Source: Paenibacillus sp. N3.4
GTDB lineage: Bacteria > Bacillota > Bacilli > Paenibacillales > NBRC-103111
Length of the DNA: 46,976 nt
Assembly (NCBI RefSeq): GCF_008017805.1
Contig: NZ_VRTT01000058.1
Location: 1-46,976, forward strand
Direction: 5' to 3'
Positions 25,690 through 35,378 of this stretch are shown one piece after another; the stretch's first letter is position 1, and each line of letters starts with the position of its first letter. The notes below the pieces were generated by a model. The model was not told where the DNA came from. It did no database searches and was given only the letters and a program-made list of their open reading frames with translations. Position numbers and translations under genes: made by a program.

Positions 25690-25732
25690 AAAAAGAAAAG
25701 CACCCAGACCTGATGTCTAGATGCTTCTTTTT
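25690..25732. terminator. Bidirectional terminator between the PLD gene and thrC
   Basis: AAGCA...CAGAC / GTCTAGATGCTT imperfect stem with A and T runs on both sides, between convergent genes. Confidence 0.7.
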
Positions 25733-25743
25733 GGTTGACTAAC

Positions 25744-27138
25744 CTAGAAAAACTTAACCAATTGCTCTTTAATTTCATCATTCGAACCGCCTACGACGGT
25801 TTGGAACTGTTTTTTATCGAATAAGGCCTGAATTTGTTCGGGGTAAGTCTGTTCAATATCGCGTAGACGAATGGATTCGTCGAATTTAGCCGGATGGGCT
25901 GTCGAGAGTGCAACCATGACCTCGCCATCAACCGCAAGCTTGTCGGCCGCGGCTACACCGCAAGCGGTATGCGGATCAAGGAGATAGTTATAGTTCTCAT
26001 AGTAGGTACTAATTGTATCTAGGCACTCTTCGTTCTGTACGCCATACGCCGCGAAGTCCGCTTGCACAGTCTGAAGCTTGTCGGCAGGAATCGTGACCCG
26101 ACCCTCAGCTTTGAATTGTTCCATGATTGCTGTAACGGCCTCCGCGTCTTCACCATACAGGTAAAACAAGTAACGTTCGAAATTGCTGGCAACCTGAATG
26201 TCCATAGAGGGACTGTGGGTTCCCCGGAAAGCGCCTGGTTGGTAGACACCTTCATGAACGAAGCGCTCCAGAATGTTGTTCTCGTTCGTTGCCAAGATGA
26301 GCTTATTAATCGGAAGTCCCATCTTCTGAGCAAGGTAACCGGCGAAAATATCCCCAAAGTTGCCTGTCGGCACACTAAAGTTAACTTTTCCGACTTGTTC
26401 TTGATCAGCCAACCGGAAGTAGGCATAGAAGTAATAGACGGTTTGCGCCAAAATACGGGCGATATTGATTGAGTTAATAGCACGCAAGTGGTAGTGGTGC
26501 TTGAACGCTACATCGGCGAATAGCTCTTTGATGATGCGCTGACAGTCATCGAAAGTACCTTCAACGGCAAGATTCAAGACATTTGCGTCTTCTACGGTTG
26601 TCATCTGGAGCTCTTGCACCTTGCTAACCTTCTGGTGAGGATGCAGGATGCAGATACGAATTCCTTCTTTACCGCGCACACCTTCAATCGCTGAGGCTCC
26701 TGTATCTCCGGAAGTTGCTCCGAGAATATGGATGATCGAATTGGTCTTGCGGGATACGTAGGAATAGAGGTTGCCTAGGAATTGCAGGGCAATGTCTTTG
26801 AAAGCAAACGTTGGTCCGTGGAACAATTCCAGTACATACATGCCGTCATGCAGGCGACGTACAGGTGTTACGGCCTCATCACGAAACGTCGCATAGCTGT
26901 CGTCCACCAACTGCTTCAGATCCTCACGCGGGATTTCGTTGTTCACGTAGAGAGAGAAGATTTCTAGCGCTAGCTCTGAATAGGAGAGCTTCTGCCAGGC
27001 TTGAAGCGTATCTGCTGATAGTTGCGGAATATGCTTGGGAACAAGCAAACCGCCGTCGTCAGCCAATCCCATCAGGATGGCATCGATGAAGCCAATGGCT
27101 TCTACTTTTCCTCGTGTGCTAATGTAGTCCATATCCAT
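25744..27138 (-). CDS. thrC: Threonine synthase
   Basis: A protein of 464 residues, the PLP enzyme that converts O-phosphohomoserine to threonine. It starts with the family's MDMDYISTRGK. The PLP Lys lies in HGPTFAFKDIALQFLGNL, the substrate loop GATSGDTGASAIEG follows, and PTGNFGDIFAGY is the phosphate-binding segment. This is the long form of the enzyme, as in yeast and Clostridium. AAGGGGA precedes the ATG by 5 bases. hom and thrB are not next to it. Confidence 0.92.
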   Translation of the reverse strand: MDMDYISTRGKVEAIGFIDAILMGLADDGGLLVPKHIPQLSADTLQAWQKLSYSELALEIFSLYVNNEIPREDLKQLVDDSYATFRDEAVTPVRRLHDGMYVLELFHGPTFAFKDIALQFLGNLYSYVSRKTNSIIHILGATSGDTGASAIEGVRGKEGIRICILHPHQKVSKVQELQMTTVEDANVLNLAVEGTFDDCQRIIKELFADVAFKHHYHLRAINSINIARILAQTVYYFYAYFRLADQEQVGKVNFSVPTGNFGDIFAGYLAQKMGLPINKLILATNENNILERFVHEGVYQPGAFRGTHSPSMDIQVASNFERYLFYLYGEDAEAVTAIMEQFKAEGRVTIPADKLQTVQADFAAYGVQNEECLDTISTYYENYNYLLDPHTACGVAAADKLAVDGEVMVALSTAHPAKFDESIRLRDIEQTYPEQIQALFDKKQFQTVVGGSNDEIKEQLVKFF

Positions 27139-27237
27139 TAAGTCCCCTTATAAGCGAGTGAATTTTCAGTTATTGTAACAAAAATAAGGCCATTTGGACA
27201 GTAAAGGAGAAATTCTTTTCCTGCTAAATCATAAAAT

Positions 27238-27283
27238 AAGACCTTGTTCCATGTCTACCCAGGTAGATGGAACAAGGTCTTTC
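27238..27283. terminator. Long hairpin terminator after the stalk-domain gene
   Basis: AAGACCTTGTTCCAT...ATGGAACAAGGTCTT gives a 15-bp stem. Leftward it is followed by ATTTTAT. It separates the leftward stalk-protein gene from thrC. Confidence 0.8.
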
Positions 27284-28337
27284 ATGCATGACTACTCGGC
27301 TTTATCGCCAACGACGATTTTCCAAGCGTGCCGATAGGCGGCAAGCTTTTGGTTAATACAGGTTTGTAGAAACCTATGACTTGCGCTCCCTTAATTAACG
27401 CGCTTTTCTCCAGAACTTCACCATCTTTGTTAATCAGGGAAGTATCTTTGTTCAGGTGAAGGACAACTTCGTTAGGCGTCTGCTCATTTAATCCTGCCCC
27501 TTTGATGTGGACACTCACATTACCTTGATCATCTTGCTGTACTTCTTCGATCAGTCCAGATGTGCCCAGCATATCGGTTTGTCTGTTGGTGTCCAGCACT
27601 GTAATTCGGTACGTTGGTGTTTGTGGCGGCAAGCTGAGTGTGGCGATTTCAGAATGCTCGGCAGAAACAGTTAAGCCTACATGAAGATCGGAGAGCTTCA
27701 AGGCTGTGTCATCCAACATGCGGTACGTCGTATCTTTGCCCACATTAAGGACGATTCCTTCAGTTCCCACGCCTTGAATGTGAATGGAGGCATAGTCAAC
27801 TGATTGATTGATGGAGGTTATCACGCCCGTAGTTTGAACATGCTTGACCTGCTCGGCAAGCTCGATGGAAACGGCGCTTCCTTTAGCAGCAACAGATCCA
27901 TGCAGCACTTCGCTGACGAAGGAGGCAGGCACGTAAAGCTTGTTATCGACCAGTTCAGGAGCCACCCCGAGTGAAGTAAACATTTTATTGATGACATAGC
28001 GATCTTCGCCAGTCTTGACGGTTGTAAAGGTGTTATTTTTCTTCAGATCGACAGACATCGTTTCTTGATTCCAAGTAAGGTCGAAGCCAAGGGTTTCTGT
28101 CACAGCTCGCAAAGGAAGCATGGGCTCTTTACCGGCTGGTTTCTGATAGCCATGCTCGGCAATCGATTGACCATTGACTTGAATGGTAATCGCTTGTGAA
28201 GAGGCTTGAGTAACGACAGGCAATACGGAATTTGTTGGGACTGCTACAGCATCATTGGTTGCGGCGTAAGCTGCCCCGGTTGTCATCATGCTAGAAAGGG
28301 CTAGAACGACTAGGCTTTTTTTCATTGTGGGTTTCAT
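27282..28337 (-). CDS. Secreted protein with copper-amine-oxidase-like N-terminal (stalk) domain
   Basis: A protein of 351 residues. Residues 1-25 form a signal peptide (SMMTTGAAYA). Residues 45-160 carry the copper amine oxidase N-terminal-like stalk domain (ITIQVNGQSI, PMLPLRAVTETLGFDLTWNQ, KLYVPASFVSEVL), common in Paenibacillus cell-envelope proteins. Two repeats of a beta-rich module follow (VITSINQSVDYASIHIQG, LIEEVQQDDQGNVSVHIKG). No catalytic motif is seen, so a structural or binding role is likely. GAGAGGAC precedes the ATG by 8 bases. Confidence 0.85.
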   Translation of the reverse strand: MKPTMKKSLVVLALSSMMTTGAAYAATNDAVAVPTNSVLPVVTQASSQAITIQVNGQSIAEHGYQKPAGKEPMLPLRAVTETLGFDLTWNQETMSVDLKKNNTFTTVKTGEDRYVINKMFTSLGVAPELVDNKLYVPASFVSEVLHGSVAAKGSAVSIELAEQVKHVQTTGVITSINQSVDYASIHIQGVGTEGIVLNVGKDTTYRMLDDTALKLSDLHVGLTVSAEHSEIATLSLPPQTPTYRITVLDTNRQTDMLGTSGLIEEVQQDDQGNVSVHIKGAGLNEQTPNEVVLHLNKDTSLINKDGEVLEKSALIKGAQVIGFYKPVLTKSLPPIGTLGKSSLAIKPSSHA

Positions 28338-28577
28338 TGGTGTATGTCCTCTCTGTATGTAAATTGGATTTGTGTTTGTTTCCTATTCTCTTTAACGAAA
28401 TGAAGTTGAATAATGTTGCAGCAATTGTACATGGATCGTTGATCTAAAACGCGGATCCTTCCGTAGTGATCGGGTCTTCTTTTTGTCCGGAAGCATGGCG
28501 CATGAGGATTTTGCTGAATCTTGTCAGATTTAACAAATCGTTTACATGCCACTAATACTGGTCATAAAGTCCAGACG

Positions 28578-28583
28578 TATAAT
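28578..28583 (+). promoter_or_regulatory. Candidate -10 element of the GNAT-nitrilase operon
   Basis: TATAAT 34 bases before the ATG at 28617. The -35 region is not convincing. Confidence 0.4.
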
Positions 28584-28616
28584 GATGACAAACCCATGCT
28601 GAGATGAGGAGAAAAT

Positions 28617-30154
28617 ATGACATCCGATCAAATTTCCCAATTTGAAAAGAAAATGATTATTCGTACCATTGAAGCAGCCGATATTCCCAAAATTATAGCC
28701 TTGCAGGACATTTGCTTTCCCAATATGAATCCTTGGAAAATAGATCAAATGGAAAGCCATATCCGTATTTTTCCGGAAGGGCAAATCTGTGTGGAGTTGG
28801 ATGGCGATATCATTGGCTCTTGTTCCAGTCTGATCGTAAACTTCGATGACTATTTGGAACAACACACTTACTCGGAGATTACCGATAAAGGTTACATTCG
28901 CAATCATAATCCCCGTGGTGAAAGCTTATACGGGATGGAAGTGATGGTGCATCCTGACTATCGACGAATGAAAATTGGCCGAAGGCTGTATGAAGCACGC
29001 AAGCGTCTGTCCGAAAAGCTCAACTTAAAAAGCATCATCGTTGGTGGTCGTATTCCCGGCTATCACAAATATAATGACAAAATGTCACCACGAGAATATG
29101 CGGAAGAAGTGCTTCAGCAAAATATTTACGATCCGGTGCTTACCTTTCAAATGATGAATGGTTTCACGTTGAAGCGGATTATCACCAATTATTTATCCGA
29201 TGACGAAGATTCGATGAACTTCGCGGCTTTGCTCGAATGGAACAATATCGACTACAAACCAAGCAATAGTAAGACGCATTATAAGCTCTCTTTTCCCGTG
29301 CGTATTTGTGTCATTCAATACATGATGAAGAAAATCGATTCCTTTGAAGAATTTGCCACACAATGCGAGCATTATGTGGATGTATCGGCCGATTATAAGT
29401 CGGACTTCGCCGTCTTTCCGGAAATGTTACGATGCAGCTGCTCTCGTTTCTAGAAGAGCGTTCCCCAAGCTTGGCAGTGCGGAAACTAAGCACATTTACG
29501 ACCCAATATATGGAGCTTTTCACGGAATTAGCGGTCAAATATAATGTAAATATTATCGGAGGTTCGCATTTCGTCGAGAAAAACAATCGCATTTATAATG
29601 TCGGTCACCTCTTCCGACGGGATGGTACAATTGCGCAGCAATATAAGCTTCATATTTCTCCGAATGAACGGAAATGGTGGGGAATTAACGGCGGTTCGAA
29701 GCTGGAAGTCTTCGATACCGATTGCGGCAAAATTTCGATCCAGCTGAGCAGTGACATCGAGTATCCGGAGATCTCGCGTATTGTAGCCGAAGAAGGGGCA
29801 CAAATCATTTTCGTGCCTTTCTGTGCGGAGGATCGTCAAGCCTTTCTGCGCGTGAAATATTGCGCGCAAGCGCGGGCGATCGAGAATCAGGTGTTTACCG
29901 TCACCTCAGGCACCGTTGGGAATTTGACTCATGTGGATAATGTCGATATTCAATATGCCCAGTCCGGTGTCTATACGCCAACGGAGTTCTCGTTTCCACG
30001 TGATGGAATCGCCGGAGAATGCAGTGAAAACACAGAAACGGTCATTATGGCCGAGGTCGATATGGAAATTTTACAGCGTCATCGTAAGTCCAAGGATGTG
30101 TTGACGTTTCGGGACCGCCGAACGGATATTTACTCTCTGCAAATTCGTTCGTAG
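28617..30154 (+). pseudogene. yhcX: GNAT acetyltransferase-nitrilase fusion (YhcX-like), interrupted by a frameshift
   Basis: Two frames (28617-29453 and 29432-30154) join into one 512-residue protein, the length of B. subtilis YhcX. The N-terminal GNAT domain (VMVHPDYRRMKIGRRLYEAR) runs to about residue 230, and a carbon-nitrogen hydrolase domain follows. One missing A near 29425 (ATGTTACGATG where ATGTTAACGATG is expected) stops the first frame at CSCSRF. In the nitrilase part the Glu (DFAVFPEM) and Lys (QYKLHISPNER) are present, but the Cys position holds Ser (IQLSSDIEYPE; codon AGC at 29747-29749), so that half is probably not catalytic. It is followed after 15 bases by an intact nitrilase gene and speD. 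Confidence 0.85.
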
Positions 30155-30169
30155 AAAAGGGAGCTGCTC

Positions 30170-31057
30170 ATGAACCATCTTATCGTTGCCACTGTCCAGT
30201 ACGGACTTTCAGACATACAGTCAGAAGAACAATTCTGGGCGGGACTAGCCGCCAAACTGCACGAGGCAAAAGAGCACGGGGCGAATCTTATCGTCTTTCC
30301 TGAATATGTCACGGCGCATATGCTCAGCTATGAACCGGTTATGACACATGAAGCCGCATGCAGGCAATTGGATGGTCATACGGAGGCCTATATCTCATTT
30401 TTTCAAACATATAGTCGTGAATTAAATATGATCATTCTCGGTGGTACTCACATTTGCAAGGAAAAGCAAGGGTTTGTTAATAAAGCTTTCCTGTTTTTTC
30501 CGGATGGTCGTATAGAGGTGCAAAACAAGCTGCATTTGACACCGGAGGAACGAAACCGCTGGTCACTCACGGAGGGAGACAAGCTGAATGTCATAGAAAC
30601 CGAGTGGGGGCTTCTAGCTATTCTCACTTGCTATGATATTGAGTTTCCCGAACTTGCAAGAATGGCAGCTGTGCAGGGTGTGGAAATGATTTTATGCCCA
30701 TCGTACACAGATACGTCATTTGGCTACCATCGCGTACGTCATTGCTGCCAAGCTCGAGCCATTGAAAATCAACTTTTTGTTGTACTCAGCGGTATGGTAG
30801 GATCTCTTCCCGAGGATCGTCCTCAGGTCGATGAAGGGTATTGCCAGGCGGGCGTTTTTACACCATGTGATCTACCTTTTAAAGAAGCGGGAATTCTGCA
30901 AACTGGCGAGCTAAACCAAGATATGGTTGTCATGGCGGAGCTGGATTTCTCCGAACTGGCTAACAATCGTAAACAGGGTGTTGTGTCGCCATTTTATGAT
31001 CGCCGACCAGCCCTGTATGAGCAGGCAATGGAAAAAATGTTAATAGGGGAGCGCTGA
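30170..31057 (+). CDS. Carbon-nitrogen hydrolase (nitrilase superfamily)
   Basis: A protein of 295 residues with a complete Glu-Lys-Cys triad: Glu in LIVFPEYVTAHM, Lys in VQNKLHLTPEERNRW, Cys in LTCYDIEFPELAR. It is closely related to the nitrilase half of the preceding fusion protein (HCCQARAIENQLFVVLSGMV, YCQAGVFTPCDLPF), so it is a paralogue without the GNAT domain. It hydrolyses an amide of unknown identity; N-carbamoylputrescine amidase sequence features are not evident. AAGGGAG precedes the ATG. It lies between the fusion gene and speD with gaps of 15 and 4 bases, one operon. Confidence 0.88.
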   Translation: MNHLIVATVQYGLSDIQSEEQFWAGLAAKLHEAKEHGANLIVFPEYVTAHMLSYEPVMTHEAACRQLDGHTEAYISFFQTYSRELNMIILGGTHICKEKQGFVNKAFLFFPDGRIEVQNKLHLTPEERNRWSLTEGDKLNVIETEWGLLAILTCYDIEFPELARMAAVQGVEMILCPSYTDTSFGYHRVRHCCQARAIENQLFVVLSGMVGSLPEDRPQVDEGYCQAGVFTPCDLPFKEAGILQTGELNQDMVVMAELDFSELANNRKQGVVSPFYDRRPALYEQAMEKMLIGER

Positions 31058-31061
31058 AGCA

Positions 31062-31490
31062 ATGGAATATTCAACGTACGGGCGTCATGTTGCTGTGGAT
31101 GCATGGGGCGTTTGTTTTGATCGTCTGAATGATGCAGACCTGTTAAGCAAACAAATGGTTCAAGCAGCTGAGACGAGCGGAGCAACCATCCTTTCCATAC
31201 AGGCTAAGCAATTCGAACCGCAAGGTGCGACGGTGCTCATTTTATTATCGGAGAGCCACATGTCGATTCATACGTATCCGGAAAAAGGCTTCGCAGCCCT
31301 GGATTGCTATACGTGCGGCGAAACCGTTGATCCGAATGTAGCGATTGATGCCATGCTCGCCTTCTTGCAACCGAAATCGACTGCTCAAGTTAAGATAACC
31401 AGAGGCATGGGGGCCCTGGACGTGACTATCTCTGAACCAGAGGCTGCTGAAGCTTCCAAGCTCATTTCAATCACGAAAAATGCTCGATAA
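31062..31490 (+). CDS. speD: S-adenosylmethionine decarboxylase proenzyme
   Basis: A protein of 142 residues of the short prokaryotic class. It makes decarboxylated SAM for spermidine synthesis. The self-cleavage site is in LSESHMSIHTYPEKGFAALD (Ser after Glu becomes pyruvoyl), with His and Cys in DCYTCGETVDP as proton donors. GGGGAG precedes the ATG. It lies 4 bases after the nitrilase gene, linking the operon to polyamine metabolism. A terminator follows. No speE is in the window. Confidence 0.93.
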   Translation: MEYSTYGRHVAVDAWGVCFDRLNDADLLSKQMVQAAETSGATILSIQAKQFEPQGATVLILLSESHMSIHTYPEKGFAALDCYTCGETVDPNVAIDAMLAFLQPKSTAQVKITRGMGALDVTISEPEAAEASKLISITKNAR

Positions 31491-31491
31491 T

Positions 31492-31540
31492 AAAAAGGCG
31501 TTCTCCTCGTCACTTTGTGACAGAAGGGAACGCCTTTTTC
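31492..31540 (+). terminator. Terminator after speD
   Basis: AAAAAGGCGTTC (31492-31503) and GAACGCCTTTTT (31528-31539), with an inner GTCACTTTGTGAC palindrome. Confidence 0.9.
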
Positions 31541-31542
31541 AT

Positions 31543-31644
31543 TAGAAAGTATATGTCTATCCACTTGCTGCGCATCTACCTCGACAAACTCGCTCGTCCT
31601 TGAAGGACGACGAAGTCGTATATCCCAGTGGGGATATAGACTAT
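31543..31644. repeat. Structured intergenic palindromic element
   Basis: Nested inverted repeats: TCGTCCTTGAAGGACGA (31594-31610, an 8-bp stem), CGAC/GTCG outer arms, TATATCCC-AGTG-GGGATATA (31619-31638), and GTCTAT-CCACT / AGTGG-GATATAGAC near the ends. It begins with AGAAAGTATA, as does the hairpin at 40219. No T run ends it, so it is not a simple terminator. It could be a small dispersed repeat. Confidence 0.5.
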
Positions 31645-33329
31645 TCGTTAATGCTTAGAAGCTTACTGACTCCTGCCGCATAATCGGTTTTAAACACGGC
31701 TGCATCATCTTCGCTGACACTTCCAGCGGCTACGTAGGCATTGATATTTTCGTTCGCGTGAGCCAACAATTTATAGAGCAAGGAATCGGAATCGGTTTGA
31801 GCCGCTTTGGCCAAACTTTGACCTTGTGCTACAGATTTGGTCAAATCAGCAGCTTCGATATTCGAAACGGCAGCGGCATCATTAATGATACGGTCCAACC
31901 GTTCTGCCAAGTAGCTTTTCGTATCAATCGGGATCTTGTAGCCTCGTATGCCGATGGCATTACTCAGCTGAGCATAAGCATCTTGTTCCGTTGCCGTTTT
32001 ATCAGCGGCATTCAACCAGCCATTTGTAACCGCAAGGTTTAAGTAGTTATCTACTCTTGATTGCAGCACGCTGAGCAGCTCGCCGTCTGCGAGGTTGGTT
32101 GCCTCTACCAGAGATTTTCCTGAATCTAACGCAGCCTGCAGATCACCTACAGAAGAACTGGTGTATCCGGCGCTGTCGCTAATGATGGATCGCAAGCTCT
32201 CAGCAGCGATGTCTTTGTTGCTGGTGCCGCTCACGCTCTGTCCGTATCCGCTTTGTGTAATGGCGGCATCCAGTTGTTTGGCAGCACTTTGTTCGAGCTC
32301 GGTGGCTAATTTAGCTGAAATATTGCCGGCTTGCCATTCGGTTTCAATCCCCTGGTTTACGTTGCTCGTTAATTGGGAGAGTAGGTCGTCATAGGTCAGC
32401 CCTGATGCTGAAACCAAGTCTTGCCCAGCGCTCAAAGCGTTGGTGATATCGCTAAGGTCTTTACTTGCGAAGATAGCGGTTGTTTGAATCGTCGTATCCA
32501 ATTTATCAGCAAGAACGGACTGTCCGTATTTCTCCATCCAACTCGTTGTTGGTATATCGTAACCTTCCTCACTGACAATCTTTTGCACAGCTTCAGCCCC
32601 AGTTTGCTCGGTTTTATCGAGAAGGTCCGCTTGAAGCTGACCGGTTGTTACAGCCGCCTGCAGGTCACTATTCAGTAAGGCTGTCAAAGAGTCCGTTAAT
32701 GTGCCGGCGTCAATCCCTGCAGCTTCCGCTAAGCTTTGCCCATTGCGAAGGGCTGCTCGCAGTTGAGAGGAGTTCGTATCTGTTGCGATCCCTACTGTGT
32801 CCGAGAGGATGTTTTGCAGGCGATGATGAATAATGGCAGATCCATTATCATTTATAGATGTTGTAAAGGCCGCTTTGCTCCAATTTCCAGAAACGAGATT
32901 ATTGATTTGAGAAGTGGCAAGCTGTTGAAGTTGCGTGGATTCTTTCTGTGTGAGATCACCTTCTTGAACCTGAGAAGCAAGATCTTGGGCTAAGGAATCG
33001 GACAGCTTTGAGACCAAATCAGACTGATCTAGTCCAGAAGCGGCTGCCAGGCTTTGATTATTTTCAAGTGAATTACGCACATCGTCTGTCTCTTTGCCTG
33101 ATGCATCGGCGGTATATTCGTCTAGTTTGCTAAACCAGTTGTTTAATACCAAGGTAGGATAATCAACAGTTACTGCTGAAGCCGCATCTAAAGTTGCTGC
33201 TGCCTCTTGTGCCTGACTGCCAGTCGTCTGAGCATCACTCGCGTACGCTGAATGTACCGGTAATACAAGGCCGCTTGTCGAAGTGGCCAGGACGGCTACC
33301 CCCATTAACACTACAAATTGCTTTTTCAT
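31641..33329 (-). CDS. Secreted protein with five tandem helical repeats, function unknown
   Basis: A protein of 562 residues with a Sec signal peptide (residues 1-30, cleavage after AYA). Five repeats of about 90-105 residues follow, each with a core such as LRAALRNGQSLAEAAGIDAG or LQAALDSGKSLVEATNLADG, then L-x-x-x-L and L-x-x-A-V-x-x-G-x-L. This is the widespread secreted-protein motif G-x-SL-x-x-A-x-x-x-G-[IV], predicted helical and of unknown function. Only weak anchors (no SLH, no sortase motif) are seen. The protein is acidic with no Cys. The long 5' gap to the next gene holds no further recognisable feature apart from its own promoter region. Confidence 0.8.
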   Translation of the reverse strand: MKKQFVVLMGVAVLATSTSGLVLPVHSAYASDAQTTGSQAQEAAATLDAASAVTVDYPTLVLNNWFSKLDEYTADASGKETDDVRNSLENNQSLAAASGLDQSDLVSKLSDSLAQDLASQVQEGDLTQKESTQLQQLATSQINNLVSGNWSKAAFTTSINDNGSAIIHHRLQNILSDTVGIATDTNSSQLRAALRNGQSLAEAAGIDAGTLTDSLTALLNSDLQAAVTTGQLQADLLDKTEQTGAEAVQKIVSEEGYDIPTTSWMEKYGQSVLADKLDTTIQTTAIFASKDLSDITNALSAGQDLVSASGLTYDDLLSQLTSNVNQGIETEWQAGNISAKLATELEQSAAKQLDAAITQSGYGQSVSGTSNKDIAAESLRSIISDSAGYTSSSVGDLQAALDSGKSLVEATNLADGELLSVLQSRVDNYLNLAVTNGWLNAADKTATEQDAYAQLSNAIGIRGYKIPIDTKSYLAERLDRIINDAAAVSNIEAADLTKSVAQGQSLAKAAQTDSDSLLYKLLAHANENINAYVAAGSVSEDDAAVFKTDYAAGVSKLLSINE

Positions 33330-33606
33330 AAAACACGCCTACCTTCCGAATAATTTTGCCAGTTTTTTCTTCTGGTCTCTACAAATTGAAGTATAGATTT
33401 CTCACCTGAATTTGGTATGAAGGAATCCTGAAAAGCAGCTTATTTTCAGCTGAATTATTTCTGAGTGAATGCTGAGGAAGTGCTGAATCTAAAATCGATG
33501 CTAATGGAGCGGAAATTTTCATTTTAAAATAAATTGGCGTAGACTTGATGACACGTAATCTATAGAATCAATTGTGCACACTATTGAACAGAAAGAGGTG
33601 GGAGTT

Positions 33607-35349
33607 TTGTCTTTTGTCATGAAGTTGCGGTGGTTTTTCAAATGGAGATGGGGACATTACGCGTTAGCCATCAGTTTACTGATTGCTGTTAACTTATTGT
33701 CAACCATACCACCCAAAATGATTGGGAATACGATTGATCAAATTCGTAAAGGTAATCTAACGGCAGAGAACCTAAGTCAGACGGTATTGCTGCTTGTAGG
33801 TCTTTCTCTTCTTCTATATGGAATGGCTTATGTGTGGATTACGACGTTATTCGGAAACTCGGCGTTAATCGAGAAGGTGCTTCGTGGACGGTTATTGGCA
33901 CATCTGACGAAAATGTCACCTGGTTTCTTTCAGCGAAACAGTACGGGGCAATTAATGGCGCTTGCTACCAATGATGTGCTTGCTATTGGTCAAACATCCG
34001 GCTATGGTGTGATGACACTTGTCAGTACCCTAGTTGGAGCGTCGGTGGTCATTATTACGATGGTTTCTCTCATCAGCTTCAAATTGATGCTTGCCGCGTT
34101 AATTCCGCTGCCTTTTTTGGCCTTGGTCATTAGCAAGCTTGGTAAAAAAGTGCGAACTCGGTTTCTTGCGGCGCAAGCTTCCTTCGGACATATGAATGAA
34201 CATGCGCTGGAATCTATTTCAGGAATTCGCGTCATTCGTTCCTATGTGCAGGAGGATGCTGATCTAGTGGCTTTTGATCGCGTAACTTCGGATGTAATGA
34301 ATAAGAATAAACGGGTTTCTATGCTGAATGCTCTTTTTCAGCCACTCACTTCGCTGATCGTTGGGGTGAGCTATTCCATCGGGATCGGATACGGCTCGTA
34401 TTTGGTTTTTCAAGGCGAAATTACGCTGGGCCAACTGATTTCTTTCAATATCTACTTAGGCATGCTGATCTGGCCGATGATTTCCTTCGGTGAATTTATT
34501 AATGTGCTTCAGCGTGGCAGCGCATCGGCGGATCGTTTGGACACCGCTTTAACACAGAAAGCAGATATTTTCGATGCTGAAGCGACGATTGCGGTGAAGG
34601 TGCCGGAACGTATCGAGATGAAGGGATTAACATTTACCTACCCGACTGCCAATCATGCGAGCTTAGTTAATGTTTCCTTTCAATTAGAGCGAGGTCAGAC
34701 GCTAGGCATTGTAGGTAAAACGGGCAGTGGAAAGAGCACGCTGCTGAAGCAGCTTCTGAGGCAGTACCCGATTGATGCAGAGAAACTGCTGATCGCGAAT
34801 GTGCCGATTGAGCACATCGCTTTGGATCAGGTGAAGCGTTGGGTGGCCTATGTTCCGCAGGAACACCTGCTGCTTTCGAAGTCCATTCGCGACAATGTGG
34901 CGCTAGGTAAGCACGATGCTTCGCCGGAAGAAATTGCGAGAGCCATCGAGATGGCCTCCTTCACCCAAGACGTGGAGCAAATGACGGAGGGTCTATCGAC
35001 CATTGTCGGCGAGAATGGGGTCATGCTGTCGGGGGGGCAGAAGCAGCGTCTCGCAATTGCGCGTGCACTTCTTATCGATTCGGAAATTCTTCTTCTCGAC
35101 GATTCTCTCTCTGCTGTAGATGCGCGTACCGAAAGTCGGATTCTCCAGCATATTCGCAAGGAACGAGCAGGGCGGACGACTTTAATTACTACGCATCGGT
35201 TATCTGCGGTAAGTCATGCCAATTGGATCCTTGTCCTGGATGAGGGACGGGTTGTAGAGGAAGGTACCCACGAAGAGCTGATGCTATTCGGCGGTTGGTA
35301 CCGGGAGCAGTGGGAACGACAGCAAATGGAAGCTAGTTTGGAAGAATGA
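33607..35349 (+). CDS. yheI: ABC exporter half-transporter with degenerate ATP site (YheI/BmrC-like)
   Basis: A protein of 580 residues with six hydrophobic helices (about 5-290) and an ATPase domain. Walker A is GIVGKTGSGKSTLL, the signature is LSGGQKQRLAIARA. The residue after Walker B is Asp (LLLDDSLSAVD) where Glu is normal, a hallmark of the non-catalytic site in heterodimeric exporters. AGAGGTG lies 8 bases before the TTG at 33607, which fits better than the GTG at 33574. It pairs with the next gene, like B. subtilis YheI/YheH (BmrC/BmrD), a multidrug exporter. Confidence 0.88.
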   Translation: MSFVMKLRWFFKWRWGHYALAISLLIAVNLLSTIPPKMIGNTIDQIRKGNLTAENLSQTVLLLVGLSLLLYGMAYVWITTLFGNSALIEKVLRGRLLAHLTKMSPGFFQRNSTGQLMALATNDVLAIGQTSGYGVMTLVSTLVGASVVIITMVSLISFKLMLAALIPLPFLALVISKLGKKVRTRFLAAQASFGHMNEHALESISGIRVIRSYVQEDADLVAFDRVTSDVMNKNKRVSMLNALFQPLTSLIVGVSYSIGIGYGSYLVFQGEITLGQLISFNIYLGMLIWPMISFGEFINVLQRGSASADRLDTALTQKADIFDAEATIAVKVPERIEMKGLTFTYPTANHASLVNVSFQLERGQTLGIVGKTGSGKSTLLKQLLRQYPIDAEKLLIANVPIEHIALDQVKRWVAYVPQEHLLLSKSIRDNVALGKHDASPEEIARAIEMASFTQDVEQMTEGLSTIVGENGVMLSGGQKQRLAIARALLIDSEILLLDDSLSAVDARTESRILQHIRKERAGRTTLITTHRLSAVSHANWILVLDEGRVVEEGTHEELMLFGGWYREQWERQQMEASLEE

Positions 35350-35378
35350 AGCGAGTAAAGGCGAAGGAGGATCCGATT

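Noticed and set aside
27139..27240. T-box or other riboswitch before thrC
   Set aside because: The leader is about 100 bases and lacks a T-box sequence or specifier stem.
30170..31057. N-carbamoylputrescine amidase (AguB)
   Set aside because: The speD neighbour is suggestive, but the sequence around the catalytic Lys and Cys follows the YhcX-type group, so only a general nitrilase call is made.
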